Origin: CAYOHR01 sp964512145 | GTDB lineage: Bacteria > Bacteroidota > Bacteroidia > Flavobacteriales_G > JALEGO01 | Direction: 5' to 3' | Assembly: GCA_964512145.1 (NCBI GenBank) | Contig: CAZEIM010000008.1 | Coordinates: 1 to 64,000, forward strand | DNA: 64,000 nucleotides | Shown here: piece after piece, positions 19,801 through 29,547 of the stretch | Layout: every line of letters starts with the position of its first letter | Position numbering within the stretch: position 1 is the stretch's first letter | The notes under the pieces: generated by a model | What the model was told of the DNA's origin: nothing | Seen by the model: the letters and a program-made list of their open reading frames with translations, nothing else | Database searches by the model: none | Made by a program: the position numbers and the translations under genes

Positions 19801-22800
19801 CCTGTTAAAGTAAGTGCATTCACCAACAATTGAACAGTAGCTAAATCGTTGGCATCCATTCCATTTACGGTTATATTAGCTAAATTCATAGAAGTATTTA
19901 AACCAAAAGTTTCGTTTGAACCAATATTTGCAGGAGCAAATCGTATTTCTGTATTAGAACCAACCGAAGATGCTAATGCTGGGGCTAAATATAAATCTCC
20001 AAATGTCCCATCAGTACCACCACCTCTTCGTATTTCTAAAATAGCGTTATCACTCATATTAAAAGAACTTCCGGCATTACATATTTCTAATTTACCCCTT
20101 GTTAAGTTTGTATTAGTTCTTCCAGCAATAATTACCTGACTATTATCTGATTGGGTATAAACTAAACTACCCGAAGCCGTAGTGGTTCTTCTGCGAATAG
20201 CTCCATTTACAAATAATACTCCATTACCTTGAACATCAATTTCTTGCTGTCCAACTTGATCAATTTCGATATCGCAGTGGGAATTTCTTATTGAACTTCC
20301 AACATTTAAAGTTCCACCCAACACTTCTATTTTTCCAGTTAAAAATACATCTCGAGCTGTATTATTATTAAAATATACCACATTTAACTCTGTTGCGTTA
20401 GCTCCAATAGATAAACAAGCTGTAGCAGGGATATAAAAATCACTTCGAACGGTGTTATTGCTTATATTTAAGGTTCCTCCCGTTTTATTCCATCGGAAAG
20501 TACCATTTGTTAAGGTTAGCCAATCGTAAGTTGTTGGTACAGTAAATGTTCCAGCAAAATCTACTTCTAACACGGGGGCTTGAGTTGTCCCTTTATTTAT
20601 ACTAACCGTATGCAATTCAATGGTGCCGCCACTACCCGTAATAAATTCGTTTGAAGTTCCAGAAAAAGTTAAAGCACATGTACTGCTTTGAACCATATCA
20701 AAAACACCAGTTCCATTAACCTCCAATGAACCTAGAATACTCATGGTATTTGCGGTTGCACCGGCATTTTCTAAATCAAAAACAGCACCTGTTTCTACGA
20801 TAACATCATTTTCTATAGTAATTGCCTGAGCTATACCATTTCTAAATTGCAAATTTCCACTATTAACCAATAAATCATTTTCTACTACCAGATTTTTAGC
20901 ACTGGCTGTATTTAAACGAACAACTGCTGTGGCATCTGCTCCTTGTACCGTTATATCATTGTATACTGTTAAATTGATATCCGGCATTTCTATATACGCT
21001 CCTGCTTCAGGAGTTAATGATATATTATAGTAATTGATTAAATTTATTGAACTTGGTGCGTCTGATACGCTAGGAATAGCAAAGTTTTGACCCGCTGTAG
21101 TGTAGTATTCTACCGTACCTCCAGTAGTTCCTAGAAAATCAGTAAAATCTCCCGCAGGAAAATCAGCGGTAGCATTGGCACTGGAAATTCGCAACGTTCC
21201 ATTTCCGGATGCAGGAGAAACATATACCCCAAAGTTATGCCCAATAGTGTTGCCTATGTTTAATGTAGAGCCATTCGCTATCAATAAACTACCACTTTCT
21301 TGACCATCCGCATCTACTGTAACCGTATGATTATACGTTACCCCGTCCCCTATACGAACAATACTATTATTAGTAGGTAAAATTCCGGCTATTAGTCCGT
21401 TATGCCCGGTTGTTGACCAAGTATCAATATCATCCCAATCATAAACACTGCCATCCCTACTATAAAATGTAAGCACCACAGAAAAAGGATCGTCCGGAGT
21501 TTGATCACCTGCCGTAAAATCTCCATCTATTTGCGTATTAAAATCTACTCCATCAAATGTAATCGTATTAGAGGCTTCATCTACTTTAGCCATATCGCTA
21601 TTGCTAGTCCATTGTACAGTAGTAAAATCAAATCGTCCAGGCACATATTCACTTTCTAATATGTCTATCGCATTGTCCACTATATCTGCATCATCATATG
21701 TAAACGTTTGAGTAACTGTAGCAGCTCCTAATGTAAAGCCAACACTAGATACTTTCCAATAGTACGTTAAAGACTGTCCGGCAGCTGATACTAATGGGTG
21801 TTCAGAATCTACCGGCTTCATAGTAATAGAACCATAGCTAGTAGGTGCTGATGAAAAAGTGATGCTTCCGGGAGTATATTTATTTGATGACCCGATTGGA
21901 AAAGTAAAGTTGGTGGCATTAAATGTTTTTACTACTCCAGAAGCACTGGATAATCCATTGGTTTTAATCATTTTAGTATTAGAAAATGTTGTTCCCACTG
22001 CGGCATCAGAATAAATATTGGTAGTAGCCGATAAGGTTAATCGATAACTGTTAATATCTAATACTCCATTTAATAACCTCAAGTTTCCATTAATGGTTTG
22101 GTTGGCCGTAAGAATAGCTCCTCCACCGGTGATATCATTATTTAGAGAAAAATTGGTAAATGTTCCGCTCCCACTTCCTCCAATATTCGGGGCAGTGTCT
22201 GTTTCTCCAACACAACTAGTTGCCGGAGTAGCTCCATTGGCACTAATATCTACCGTACAATCGTTTGTATATCCCTCTCCGGTAGATAATACTTCCACGG
22301 AAGTAAGAGTACCTGTTCCGGCTACGTTGGATGTGGTTCCGGTTACTACAGCTTCAAACAAAGCACCTGCGCCTCCGCCATCACCAGCATCAGTAGCTGT
22401 AGGCCCATATCCCGATCCTCCATCTACAATCCAAACTCCTATCAAAGCCCCACCCGCTCTTTCTGCTCTACATTCTAAGCCTACACCATTACCTCCAGCT
22501 ACCACTAAATTATGAAATTGCCCTCCGCCATAACCGGCACCACCATTGGCAATGCTTATATTGGTTACCACACCATTTTCTATGGTTAAATTAAATGTAG
22601 CATGCGTTGTGGGTGCGGGTCCAGTAGAAGATGTGATTGTTGGAAGATCATAGGTAGATGCAGCTACACCGCTTGTACTTCTAACACCTCTCTGAACACG
22701 AATAGCACCTGCGCCTTCATGTACTCCTGAATTTAGAATATCACCTACGACATCTAATGTTTTTCCGCCATCGTTAAAAGTTCCGGAAGAAATGGTTAAA

Positions 22801-25800
22801 CTTCTCAAATATTGAAAATTTCCGGTTCCGGCCAATGTAGCTGTACCGGTAGATTTATTAATTACTAAATCTACAGCATTTGACACCGTGTTGTTCAGTG
22901 TAATGGTTTGGTTGGTTCTACCAAGGGTTTGAGGCCCGTTTATGGTAAGAGTATTTTTATTTGAGTTGAAATTAGCTCCCATATTAATAGTAAAGTTACC
23001 TCCAACCGTAACAGCTAAACCATTGGCATCAAAAACCGGTGCATCGGTTCCATTTCCAATGGTAAAATCTCTTAAAACAACCATTGGCTGAGCAACAGAA
23101 ACTACTTCACCACCAATCGTTTCTAATTTTGCTACACACGTTCCAACTCCGGATGAATATACGTTTAAATCATAAAAAGGTACTGTAGACGTAATGTAAA
23201 AATTATCTCTTGCAGTAGAAAGAGCGGGTATATATATATTCCATGTTCCTCCCGTAACGCTGTAATTTCCTATATCGGATCGGATAATAATACCTCCGTT
23301 GCTACAATTTGCCATGTTTACCGGATTGGATACATTCACCGTACCTCCGGTTTGAATAAATGTTACAAAAGGACTGGCAAAAGAAACCCTTGGTAAATCA
23401 TTCACTCCTGCATTAGCTGGAGAATTGTTTACATTTAATGTTCCTCCATTAATTGTAACGGTAGCTACGGTTGTTCCTCCACCTCCATTAATTAATCGCT
23501 CAACGGTTAAAGTACCCCCATCCATAACAAACTCTGAACCATTTTGCAGATTTAATCCATTATTTCCCATAGTACAGTTTCCACTAACCATCCAAAATTT
23601 TCCATACACGTTACACGTATAGTTACTGGTAACTGTAGCTCCGTCAATTTTTAAGCAAGCGTTATTATTGGCAGCTGAACTTACATTAAAATTGTTGTTA
23701 GAACCCCTAATACGAGTTAGGGTAATTCCGCTTCCTAACGTAAGTGTTCCATTCGTCATCACTATACCATCGGCTCCCGAAGCACCATTCGTAGTAAAAG
23801 AAAAACTACCGGTTGGAGCACTTAACAGTAGCTCATAGGTTTGATCGGTGCCTTTATTTAACGTTAAAGAATATACTTCTGTTGTTCCATTACAGGTAAA
23901 AACGTTATTAGATAATCCGGTAAACACCACATGAGCAGCTCCTGTTGTGGCATTAGAATACGCAGCGTTGTTAGCCACATCAAATGTTCCATTATTAATT
24001 AAATCACCACTGCAGGTTATGGTATGTATAGCATTTAAGTTTACACAATTAAAGGTACAACCTGCTCCGTTCGTTAAGGTTCCGGCAACATTTAATTGTA
24101 TAGGATTGGTAATTACATTTCCTAAAGTTACCGTTAAATCACCAGCTCCGGTATTTGTAGTAGTTAAATCACCATTTAAAGTGTAGGTGGTGGGGTTTAA
24201 AGGGTTATCAAACGTGTAGGTTAAATTACCTGCAGTAGAATTCGATAGCAATAAATTACAATACGTAGTTACCGAAGTTGGTAAACTACCACTAGGCACA
24301 TCATAATATTCTACTGTTCCTCCCCCCGATGCTACAAAAGCAGTAAAATCACCGGTAGGCAATGCAAAGGTATTGATGGCTAAGGTTCCCGTTCCGGTTA
24401 TGGTTCCTAAATTACTGGCAATATTGTCTTGAATATCCAATTTACCATTTGCTTCTAAATGTGTAGACGATACAGTTCTGTCAATAGCTGTATATACAGT
24501 ATGTCCTGTTTGTATGGTAATATCGTCAATGGCTAATTCACTAGGCACTAATAAATCGGGATTATCAAACAATCCAATGGTTAACGTCCAAGTTAGAGGA
24601 TCTGCCCAATCTCCGTTTTGGTAAGAGTACCAGCTTCTAGGGATAGCCGGAGCAGGATCAATACACGTCCAATCTCCATTTAAATCGGTTTCATCAGCCC
24701 CGGTTGAAGAAAAGAAATTACCTGCTGTATTAACCGAAGGACCCGGCACTACATTAAATGCCGCTGTATAAATAGATCTGGGCTCGTAATTATTTTCATC
24801 CCCAAACAACTCAGCATCGTTATAATAAAAACTCACATTAGCATTAACTCCGGTTAAGTCTGTTGTTTCTACTGTCCAGTATTTTAGAAGAGCATTGTAT
24901 GGGGTTGGTGCCAACGTTAAAGGATGTGCCGGTGTTTTAGGAAGGACAGAAATTTGAGGAGATGCACCTAGAGTTCCTGAAAATGAAGTAATAATCATAG
25001 GAGAGTATAAAACACCAGTTCCTACAGGATAGGTCATCACAAAATCAGCCGCAACATTCCCTTTTTTAATAAATTTCCCGGTTCCGTCACACGCAATCAT
25101 GTGAGTAGCATCGTACACACCGGATATGCTAGCGTCTACCTCTAAGGTAAAATCAAAATTTCCTATCGATAAAACTCCATCGGTTAAGGTGCAAATTCCA
25201 TTACACGTTACATTGGCTCCTAATGTTACAGTTAAGCCAGCAACATTAATGGTTAAATCTTGTAAAACATTACTAGCCACAGGCATTTCTACCCCGGTCG
25301 TTAAATTACCTCCGGTATATATAATATTGATTACTCCATTAAAGGTAGGTATATTGCTTAAAGAAACATCGTTGTAACGATTAATGGTAGCATCGTCTTC
25401 CATGATTAATATTCCGGCTGTATTATTTAAAGAGGCGGTTTGAACCGTTAAAGTACCATGTACCGTTGTAGCAGAAGTACTTAATACAGCTATACCTGTT
25501 CCACTTAAAGTTATGTTGTAGTATTCATTCCCTCGATATATTATGTTATTATTCGCGCCATAATACACTGTGTTTGTTTCTGCGGGAGTATATGCATCTA
25601 GTACTCCGGAAGTAGCAAAAGGAATGGTGGCATTATTAAAAGTAAGCACCGAGTTGTTGCCTTGTAACCAAGTAGAAGCCGGGTCGTTTCCATTTAAGGT
25701 ATTTTGAAAAACGATACCCGATGGGTGTGTACATAAATTAGTTACTGTAATAGCCCCATCAATAAGGGTTGCATTATTAATAGTATAAGTTCCTGCCCCG

Positions 25801-28800
25801 GAAACGGATTGACTATTCGTATTAAAAGTAATTCCTCCGGCAACAAAGTCGCCTTGATTTATTATTCCATTCTGGAAAACAAGATTTCCGGTAGTGGTGA
25901 CTGCGGTTGATGTAAACGTTCCTGTAGCTGCTATATCCAACGCATTGGCAAATGTTTTTATTCCATTATTATTATTTAAGGTTAAGGTTCGTCCGGCTAA
26001 AACCTGAGTGGCCGGACCATTTATATTGATAGAAGATCTTTCCAATATCGCATCTGCCGTAGGTAAAGATAGTGTTCCAGTTATATTAATGGTACCGGTA
26101 ACCCCGTTTCCTAATTGGCCACCGGATAAATCTACATCTTGTAAATTTACTATAGTAGCTACATTTCTTGGCCCCATAGTCCCCGCTATGGTAGATGATC
26201 CTGCTACATCAAAGGTAAAAGCCCCATCTATTCGACCGGTAACTCCTGTGGATACTATAAAATCGCCATCTATCCCTGAGTTTGCTGTTAAGGTGAGTGT
26301 TTTTATTCCACCTGTAGTAAAACTTAAATGATAATAAGTGGTTAAGGGCTCTTTAACGGTTTGATTTCCAGTTGAGTTATATTCCACCAAATTATTATTA
26401 GCTGACACATCCAAAACACCGGTAGCCATAGGTTGGGTGGCATTTCCATAAAACAATTTAGTATTAGGGTCGTTACGCCAAGTAGATAATACATCGGTAC
26501 CATTTAAGGTGCTGGTAAGTTCTATCCCTGAAACATGGGTAGATTGATTGGTAACCGTTATAGCTCCTGTAATAACTAAAGCTCCTGTAAAATGGTATTG
26601 CGCAGAACCCGATAAGTTTTGATTAGCAGTAGAAAAATTTGCTCCTCCGGCTTGAAATGTTCCTTCGTTTGAAACGCCTCCTCTAAACTCTAAAGAAGTA
26701 GAAGTAGAATTTACTGCCGGGGCTTGACTAACATTGGCAGCGAAAGTACCACCTGCCTGAACCGTCAATAAACCATCAAATCGTTTTAAACCTGTAGCAC
26801 TGGTTAAATATAAGGTTCTACCGGTAATAATGGTTACAGGATTTGTAATGTTAATATCAGATCTTTCCAAGGTAGCATCTGCTGTAGGAAAAGTTAGATT
26901 ACCATTAATATTTATAGTTCCTGTTACACCGTTTCCTAATTGACCGGAAGAAGCATTTACATCTTGTAAATTAATAATGGTAGCAGCATTTCCCGGAGCA
27001 AAAGTTCCGGCTATGGTAGATGTTCCTGCTACATCAAAAGAAAAGGCTCCGGTTATAGTTCCAATAACTCCTGAGGAAACTATTAAATCTCCGTCTATAC
27101 CCGAATTAGCCGTTAAGGTTAATGTTTTAGTTCCGGCATTTGTAAAACTTAAATGATAATAAGTGGTTAAAGGTTCTTTAACAGTTTGGTTGTTGTTTCT
27201 GTTATATTCTACTAAATTATTATTAGCCGAAACATCTAATATACCTGTAGCCATGGGTGCAGCAGCATTAGCATAAAACAATTTAGTATTAGGATCGTTG
27301 CGCCAGGTAGAAGCAGGATCATCGCCATTTAGCACACTGGATATAGATATTCCTAAAACATTTGAACATTGATTGGTAACCGTTATGGCTCCAGATACGA
27401 GTACATTACCCGCAAAAGTGTAAGTACCTGAGCCTGTTAAATTTTGACTATTGGTATTAAATGTTATCACATTGCTTGTAAAATCGTTGTTATTACTAAT
27501 ACCATTTTGAACAATTAAACGACCGGCTGTCGTTATAGCTGAAGAGTTAAAAACTCCGGTTCCTTGAACATCAATAATAGACTCAAATGTTTTAACACCT
27601 TCGTTGTTATTTAAAGTTAATGTTCTGCCTGTAGCAATCGTTGTAGAACCGGAAACCGTAATATTAGATCGCTGTAATATACCATCCCCGGTAGGCATAG
27701 TTAAATTTCCTAAAATATTGATGGTACTGGTAACTCCAACTCCCAACTGCCCACCCGATAAATTTACATCTTGAAGATTTATGGTAGCACCGGTATTGTT
27801 AGAACCAAAAGTTCCGGCTATTATTGAATTTCCGGAGACGTCAAACGTAAAAGCCCCAGCTAATGTAAATGTTACACCCGAAGCTACGGTTAATATACCT
27901 CCGGCAGCAGCATTGGCTGTCATTGTCATCGTTTTAGTACCGGAGTTGCTTAAGGTTAAATTGCGATAATTCATACTCGGAAATACAGTTTGATTCCCCC
28001 CAGCATTATAATTTACCGTACTGGCTACAGCAGCTGTGGTAAACGTGGCACATGTATTGGTGGCACCTCCTAAATTTAACGTATGTAATAAACTTCCTCC
28101 GCTCATATCAACCGTTCCGGAAGCAGTTAAATTACCTGCTAAAGTAACCGTTTTAGTGGTAGTTCCATTAAATAAAAGCGTACCATTAATAGTAGAAACA
28201 CCGGTAACATTTGCTGTTGTTATGGTTGTTCCTAAATCCAAGGTATTATTGGCATTGTTGACCGTTAAAAAACCGTTAACGGTTAAGGATGTACTAGCAC
28301 TGGCTCCTCCCACTACACTTGCCAATAAAACCCCTGTATTGTTAATATATAAATTGTTATACACAGGGGTAGCTGAAATATCCTGAGCGGTTAAAGCTTG
28401 ATAAGCCACCGTACCTGATGTTAAACTAATATTTCCGGTAACAAAATTAGTGGGAAACAACACATTGGTTGAACTTGCCGGGTTTCCTAAACGTAATGTA
28501 GAAGTACCCGTCATAGTTATAGTTCCGGTAGCATTTCCAGTAATTTGATACACATCACATTCTAAAATGGTATTGTTAGTATTAATTTCCAAATTTGTTA
28601 GGGTAACTGCCCCTCCTAATGTTTTAGTAGAACCCCCAGAAACGACCAAGGTAAAATACGTAGTATTTCTGATGGTTTGCGTGTTATTTCGGGCATAATT
28701 TACCGTATTACCATTGGCTGTAAAATCAACTGTGGTAACTGTTAATGTAGAGCTATGATATGTTAAAATACTATTTACTCCTTGAGTCCACCCCCCGGTA

Positions 28801-29441
28801 CCGGATAATGCACCCGCATTTGGTCTTAAAATTTCTACCCCGGCAGTATTGTTGTTTGTTACGGTTATACCAGTAACTACTATGCTTCTATTGACTCCAA
28901 AACTAATCAATGTATTTCCGCCAATTGACTGATTATTCGTATTAAACGTAATACTACCTACACCCCCTGCTATACTAACTGTTCCACCATTATTGGTTAA
29001 ACCTCCTTGAAATACAAAATTCGAGTTATTTCCGGTACTTATCGTTCCTGTAGCATTAACCGTAACCAAGCCGGTAAATGTATTGGTTCCTCCATTATTA
29101 TTATCGGATAAAGTTCCGTCAATGGTAGTAGTTCCTCCCACAGTAAAAGTTCTGTTGGACATATTTAAACTGGCTCCAGCATTTATTTGCAAATGAACAT
29201 TAGCACCAAAAGTAGTATTGCCCCCCAGTGTAGCAGCATCATCATCGATGATAAATACATCTCCGGCTGTAGTAAAATCAGCTGCATTAACTCCTGAACC
29301 ATCAGCAACAGTATTCCAATTGTTAGGGGTTTGTGGGTTAGCTCCGACCAAATAATAGGTAGCAGATTTTACTTGAATTGTTATAAAAATAAGTAATGTA
29401 ATACATACCAATAAAACCTTATGACTTTTAGATAAATTCAT
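16854..29441 (-). CDS. Giant T9SS-exported repeat surface protein (about 4195 aa, contains an assembly gap)
   Basis: ATG at 29441, signal peptide at about 7-26 (KVLLVCITLLIFITIQVKSA). The first module starts ATYYLVGANPQTPNNWN; further W-rich modules occur at about 1602 (SWYSYQNGDWADPLTW), 2655 (FYSRDGSVYDWDDIDTWS) and 3574 (YYSRNSTSGGNWSDPNSWS). Each opens a new block of beta-strand repeats and is preceded by a segment with FPIG (TFPIG, NFPIG). Residues about 440-1300 contain three long repeats of roughly 270 residues. A glycine-rich patch (about 2260-2380, with GGAGYGGGQF) interrupts the repeats. The C-terminus has a fibronectin-like segment (YYRLKQVDLDGQF) and a T9SS type A sorting domain (FFTLYPNPV ... 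IIIQ). The reading frame agrees on both sides of the N run. It is a tandem paralogue of the 2153-aa gene, 125 bases away; probably a cell-surface adhesin. Function inferred only. Confidence 0.85.
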   Translation of the reverse strand: MNLSKSHKVLLVCITLLIFITIQVKSATYYLVGANPQTPNNWNTVADGSGVNAADFTTAGDVFIIDDDAATLGGNTTFGANVHLQINAGASLNMSNRTFTVGGTTTIDGTLSDNNNGGTNTFTGLVTVNATGTISTGNNSNFVFQGGLTNNGGTVSIAGGVGSITFNTNNQSIGGNTLISFGVNRSIVVTGITVTNNNTAGVEILRPNAGALSGTGGWTQGVNSILTYHSSTLTVTTVDFTANGNTVNYARNNTQTIRNTTYFTLVVSGGSTKTLGGAVTLTNLEINTNNTILECDVYQITGNATGTITMTGTSTLRLGNPASSTNVLFPTNFVTGNISLTSGTVAYQALTAQDISATPVYNNLYINNTGVLLASVVGGASASTSLTVNGFLTVNNANNTLDLGTTITTANVTGVSTINGTLLFNGTTTKTVTLAGNLTASGTVDMSGGSLLHTLNLGGATNTCATFTTAAVASTVNYNAGGNQTVFPSMNYRNLTLSNSGTKTMTMTANAAAGGILTVASGVTFTLAGAFTFDVSGNSIIAGTFGSNNTGATINLQDVNLSGGQLGVGVTSTINILGNLTMPTGDGILQRSNITVSGSTTIATGRTLTLNNNEGVKTFESIIDVQGTGVFNSSAITTAGRLIVQNGISNNNDFTSNVITFNTNSQNLTGSGTYTFAGNVLVSGAITVTNQCSNVLGISISSVLNGDDPASTWRNDPNTKLFYANAAAPMATGILDVSANNNLVEYNRNNNQTVKEPLTTYYHLSFTNAGTKTLTLTANSGIDGDLIVSSGVIGTITGAFSFDVAGTSTIAGTFAPGNAATIINLQDVNASSGQLGNGVTGTININGNLTFPTADATLERSDINITNPVTIITGRTLYLTSATGLKRFDGLLTVQAGGTFAANVSQAPAVNSTSTSLEFRGGVSNEGTFQAGGANFSTANQNLSGSAQYHFTGALVITGAITVTNQSTHVSGIELTSTLNGTDVLSTWRNDPNTKLFYGNATQPMATGVLDVSANNNLVEYNSTGNQTVKEPLTTYYHLSFTTGGIKTLTLTANSGIDGDFIVSTGVTGRIDGAFTFDVAGSSTIAGTMGPRNVATIVNLQDVDLSGGQLGNGVTGTINITGTLSLPTADAILERSSININGPATQVLAGRTLTLNNNNGIKTFANALDIAATGTFTSTAVTTTGNLVFQNGIINQGDFVAGGITFNTNSQSVSGAGTYTINNATLIDGAITVTNLCTHPSGIVFQNTLNGNDPASTWLQGNNSVLTFNNATIPFATSGVLDAYTPAETNTVYYGANNNIIYRGNEYYNITLSGTGIAVLSTSATTVHGTLTVQTASLNNTAGILIMEDDATINRYNDVSLSNIPTFNGVINIIYTGGNLTTGVEMPVASNVLQDLTINVAGLTVTLGANVTCNGICTLTDGVLSIGNFDFTLEVDASISGVYDATHMIACDGTGKFIKKGNVAADFVMTYPVGTGVLYSPMIITSFSGTLGASPQISVLPKTPAHPLTLAPTPYNALLKYWTVETTDLTGVNANVSFYYNDAELFGDENNYEPRSIYTAAFNVVPGPSVNTAGNFFSSTGADETDLNGDWTCIDPAPAIPRSWYSYQNGDWADPLTWTLTIGLFDNPDLLVPSELAIDDITIQTGHTVYTAIDRTVSSTHLEANGKLDIQDNIASNLGTITGTGTLAINTFALPTGDFTAFVASGGGTVEYYDVPSGSLPTSVTTYCNLLLSNSTAGNLTYTFDNPLNPTTYTLNGDLTTTNTGAGDLTVTLGNVITNPIQLNVAGTLTNGAGCTFNCVNLNAIHTITCSGDLINNGTFDVANNAAYSNATTGAAHVVFTGLSNNVFTCNGTTEVYSLTLNKGTDQTYELLLSAPTGSFSFTTNGASGADGIVMTNGTLTLGSGITLTRIRGSNNNFNVSSAANNNACLKIDGATVTSNYTCNVYGKFWMVSGNCTMGNNGLNLQNGSEFVMDGGTLTVERLINGGGGTTVATVTINGGTLNVNNSPANAGVNDLPRVSFASPFVTFIQTGGTVNVSNPVNMANCSNGGIIIRSDIGNYSVTGGTWNIYIPALSTARDNFYITSTVPFYDLNVYSSGVGTCVAKLETIGGEVVSVAQPMVVLRDFTIGNGTDAPVFDANGLAVTVGGNFTINMGANFNSNKNTLTINGPQTLGRTNQTITLNNTVSNAVDLVINKSTGTATLAGTGNFQYLRSLTISSGTFNDGGKTLDVVGDILNSGVHEGAGAIRVQRGVRSTSGVAASTYDLPTITSSTGPAPTTHATFNLTIENGVVTNISIANGGAGYGGGQFHNLVVAGGNGVGLECRAERAGGALIGVWIVDGGSGYGPTATDAGDGGGAGALFEAVVTGTTSNVAGTGTLTSVEVLSTGEGYTNDCTVDISANGATPATSCVGETDTAPNIGGSGSGTFTNFSLNNDITGGGAILTANQTINGNLRLLNGVLDINSYRLTLSATTNIYSDAAVGTTFSNTKMIKTNGLSSASGVVKTFNATNFTFPIGSSNKYTPGSITFSSAPTSYGSITMKPVDSEHPLVSAAGQSLTYYWKVSSVGFTLGAATVTQTFTYDDADIVDNAIDILESEYVPGRFDFTTVQWTSNSDMAKVDEASNTITFDGVDFNTQIDGDFTAGDQTPDDPFSVVLTFYSRDGSVYDWDDIDTWSTTGHNGLIAGILPTNNSIVRIGDGVTYNHTVTVDADGQESGSLLIANGSTLNIGNTIGHNFGVYVSPASGNGTLRISSANATADFPAGDFTDFLGTTGGTVEYYTTAGQNFAIPSVSDAPSSINLINYYNISLTPEAGAYIEMPDINLTVYNDITVQGADATAVVRLNTASAKNLVVENDLLVNSGNLQFRNGIAQAITIENDVIVETGAVFDLENAGATANTMSILGSLEVNGTGVFDMVQSSTCALTFSGTSNEFITGSGGTIELHTVSINKGTTQAPVLEVDFAGTFTVPTTYDWLTLTNGTFRWNKTGGTLNISNNTVRSDFYIPATACLSIGANATELNVVYFNNNTARDVFLTGKIEVLGGTLNVGSSIRNSHCDIEIDQVGQQEIDVQGNGVLFVNGAIRRRTTTASGSLVYTQSDNSQVIIAGRTNTNLTRGKLEICNAGSSFNMSDNAILEIRRGGGTDGTFGDLYLAPALASSVGSNTEIRFAPANIGSNETFGLNTSMNLANITVNGMDANDLATVQLLVNALTLTGNLTISDEFSVFNANSFNVNIAGNLSNLNTDASTGINVGGYRAGSATQVTTFNSSSSAQTITGTATPNITNFGRLVINNAFGTVTLDANTEIRVNDNITISTALNVGANTASVVGNVTINASQTGSGKIYLVGTSPQTITGSGSFTNLDLNNTSGTDVAVLSNTNINGVLTLSNGKLNIANYQLTFGASAGAVVGASSTRXXXXXXXXXXXXXXXXXXXXXXXXSVNFTFPIGVGNNYRPATFTGTATTASGYLNVVQVNVKHPSTQDAANTELTTYWAISTSGMSDISVTHQYTYVDGDVQSDENLYVTGRFDQDVLDWSPGLGGEAGTSVTPASNLLTWTTKTYLDGDYTAGYTDEFEALAIYYSRNSTSGGNWSDPNSWSTDPVLQHDGAPALVAPNGNQLFIASGHTITIDGHSKRGSIVNLLGTLDCQAFIGHIFKEIEGTGVLSLNATGGGSFVLPTAIITDFVSATGGTVRFAGTNNGSLPAAQTQYNEMVFDGAFTKTLPPVNLTVLGDITIENTVGNVVNHPSNTLTLYGNWTNNRGASGYTSAAGTINMINSTAVRDITGVTTFRNLTINNTFATAPQVTVNSPITVQGTLTLTSGVVQTDAVNIITLANGATTGIGSASAYIDGPMAVTKASVGVTNFNFPIGKLDEYRPAQLSVTHSDVASTIYTAEMLPGNANDLGYTLPGTLEHVSYTRFWDISKTGAGTVTGATVRLYYSSTGTNDEVFDAPNLAVAKTNDLYTDWVDLNGTATGNNNGSILSGSFTTFSLFTLANKVGGGNPLPVDLLYVKAKKQENNVLVQWATASEINQSHFEIERSSDGKNFNYIGAVYSSQSHSSQLKSYDFIDQNPQTGINYYRLKQVDLDGQFIYSNMVYVIYDDISSFKHNNFFTLYPNPVKHDQLIHVQSTNTNQSIKEVTVMLVDIHGKAYLTDVLLTDIDGGFYYAISIDKTIPPGTYMIIASTSEMYEAQKIIIQ
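19133..19200. other. Assembly gap (68 N) inside the 4195-aa gene
   Basis: A run of N around codons 3414-3437. The flanks encode ASSTR and SVNFTFPIG in the same frame, so the length is consistent modulo three, but the repetitive setting means that collapsed or missing repeat copies cannot be excluded. Confidence 0.99.
26185..28100 (-). repeat. Three long tandem repeats (825 and 807 bp) inside the 4195-aa gene
   Basis: Equivalent positions are 26185, 27010 and 27817 (GCTAT(G/T)... blocks), giving periods of 825 and 807 bases. The first two units are very similar at the DNA level over the whole 825 bases (for example the stretches at 26461 and 27286, and at 26546 and 27371). They encode STWRNDPNTKLFY, then VSANNNLVEYN, NQTVKEPLTTYYHLSF and LTLTANSGIDGD. 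The third unit is more diverged. Confidence 0.85.
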
Positions 29442-29547
29442 TTTTTTTTTTTTGAATACACGTAACTAAATACTAAAATATAAAAAAATGTACGTTTATA
29501 AGCTTTTAGAGTTTTAAAATTTAAAAAATTAAATGTTTTTTAACATT

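Noticed and set aside
22093..22515. 140-codon plus-strand open frame in the 4195-aa gene
   Set aside because: Antisense shadow of the glycine-rich patch; proline-rich translation without homology.
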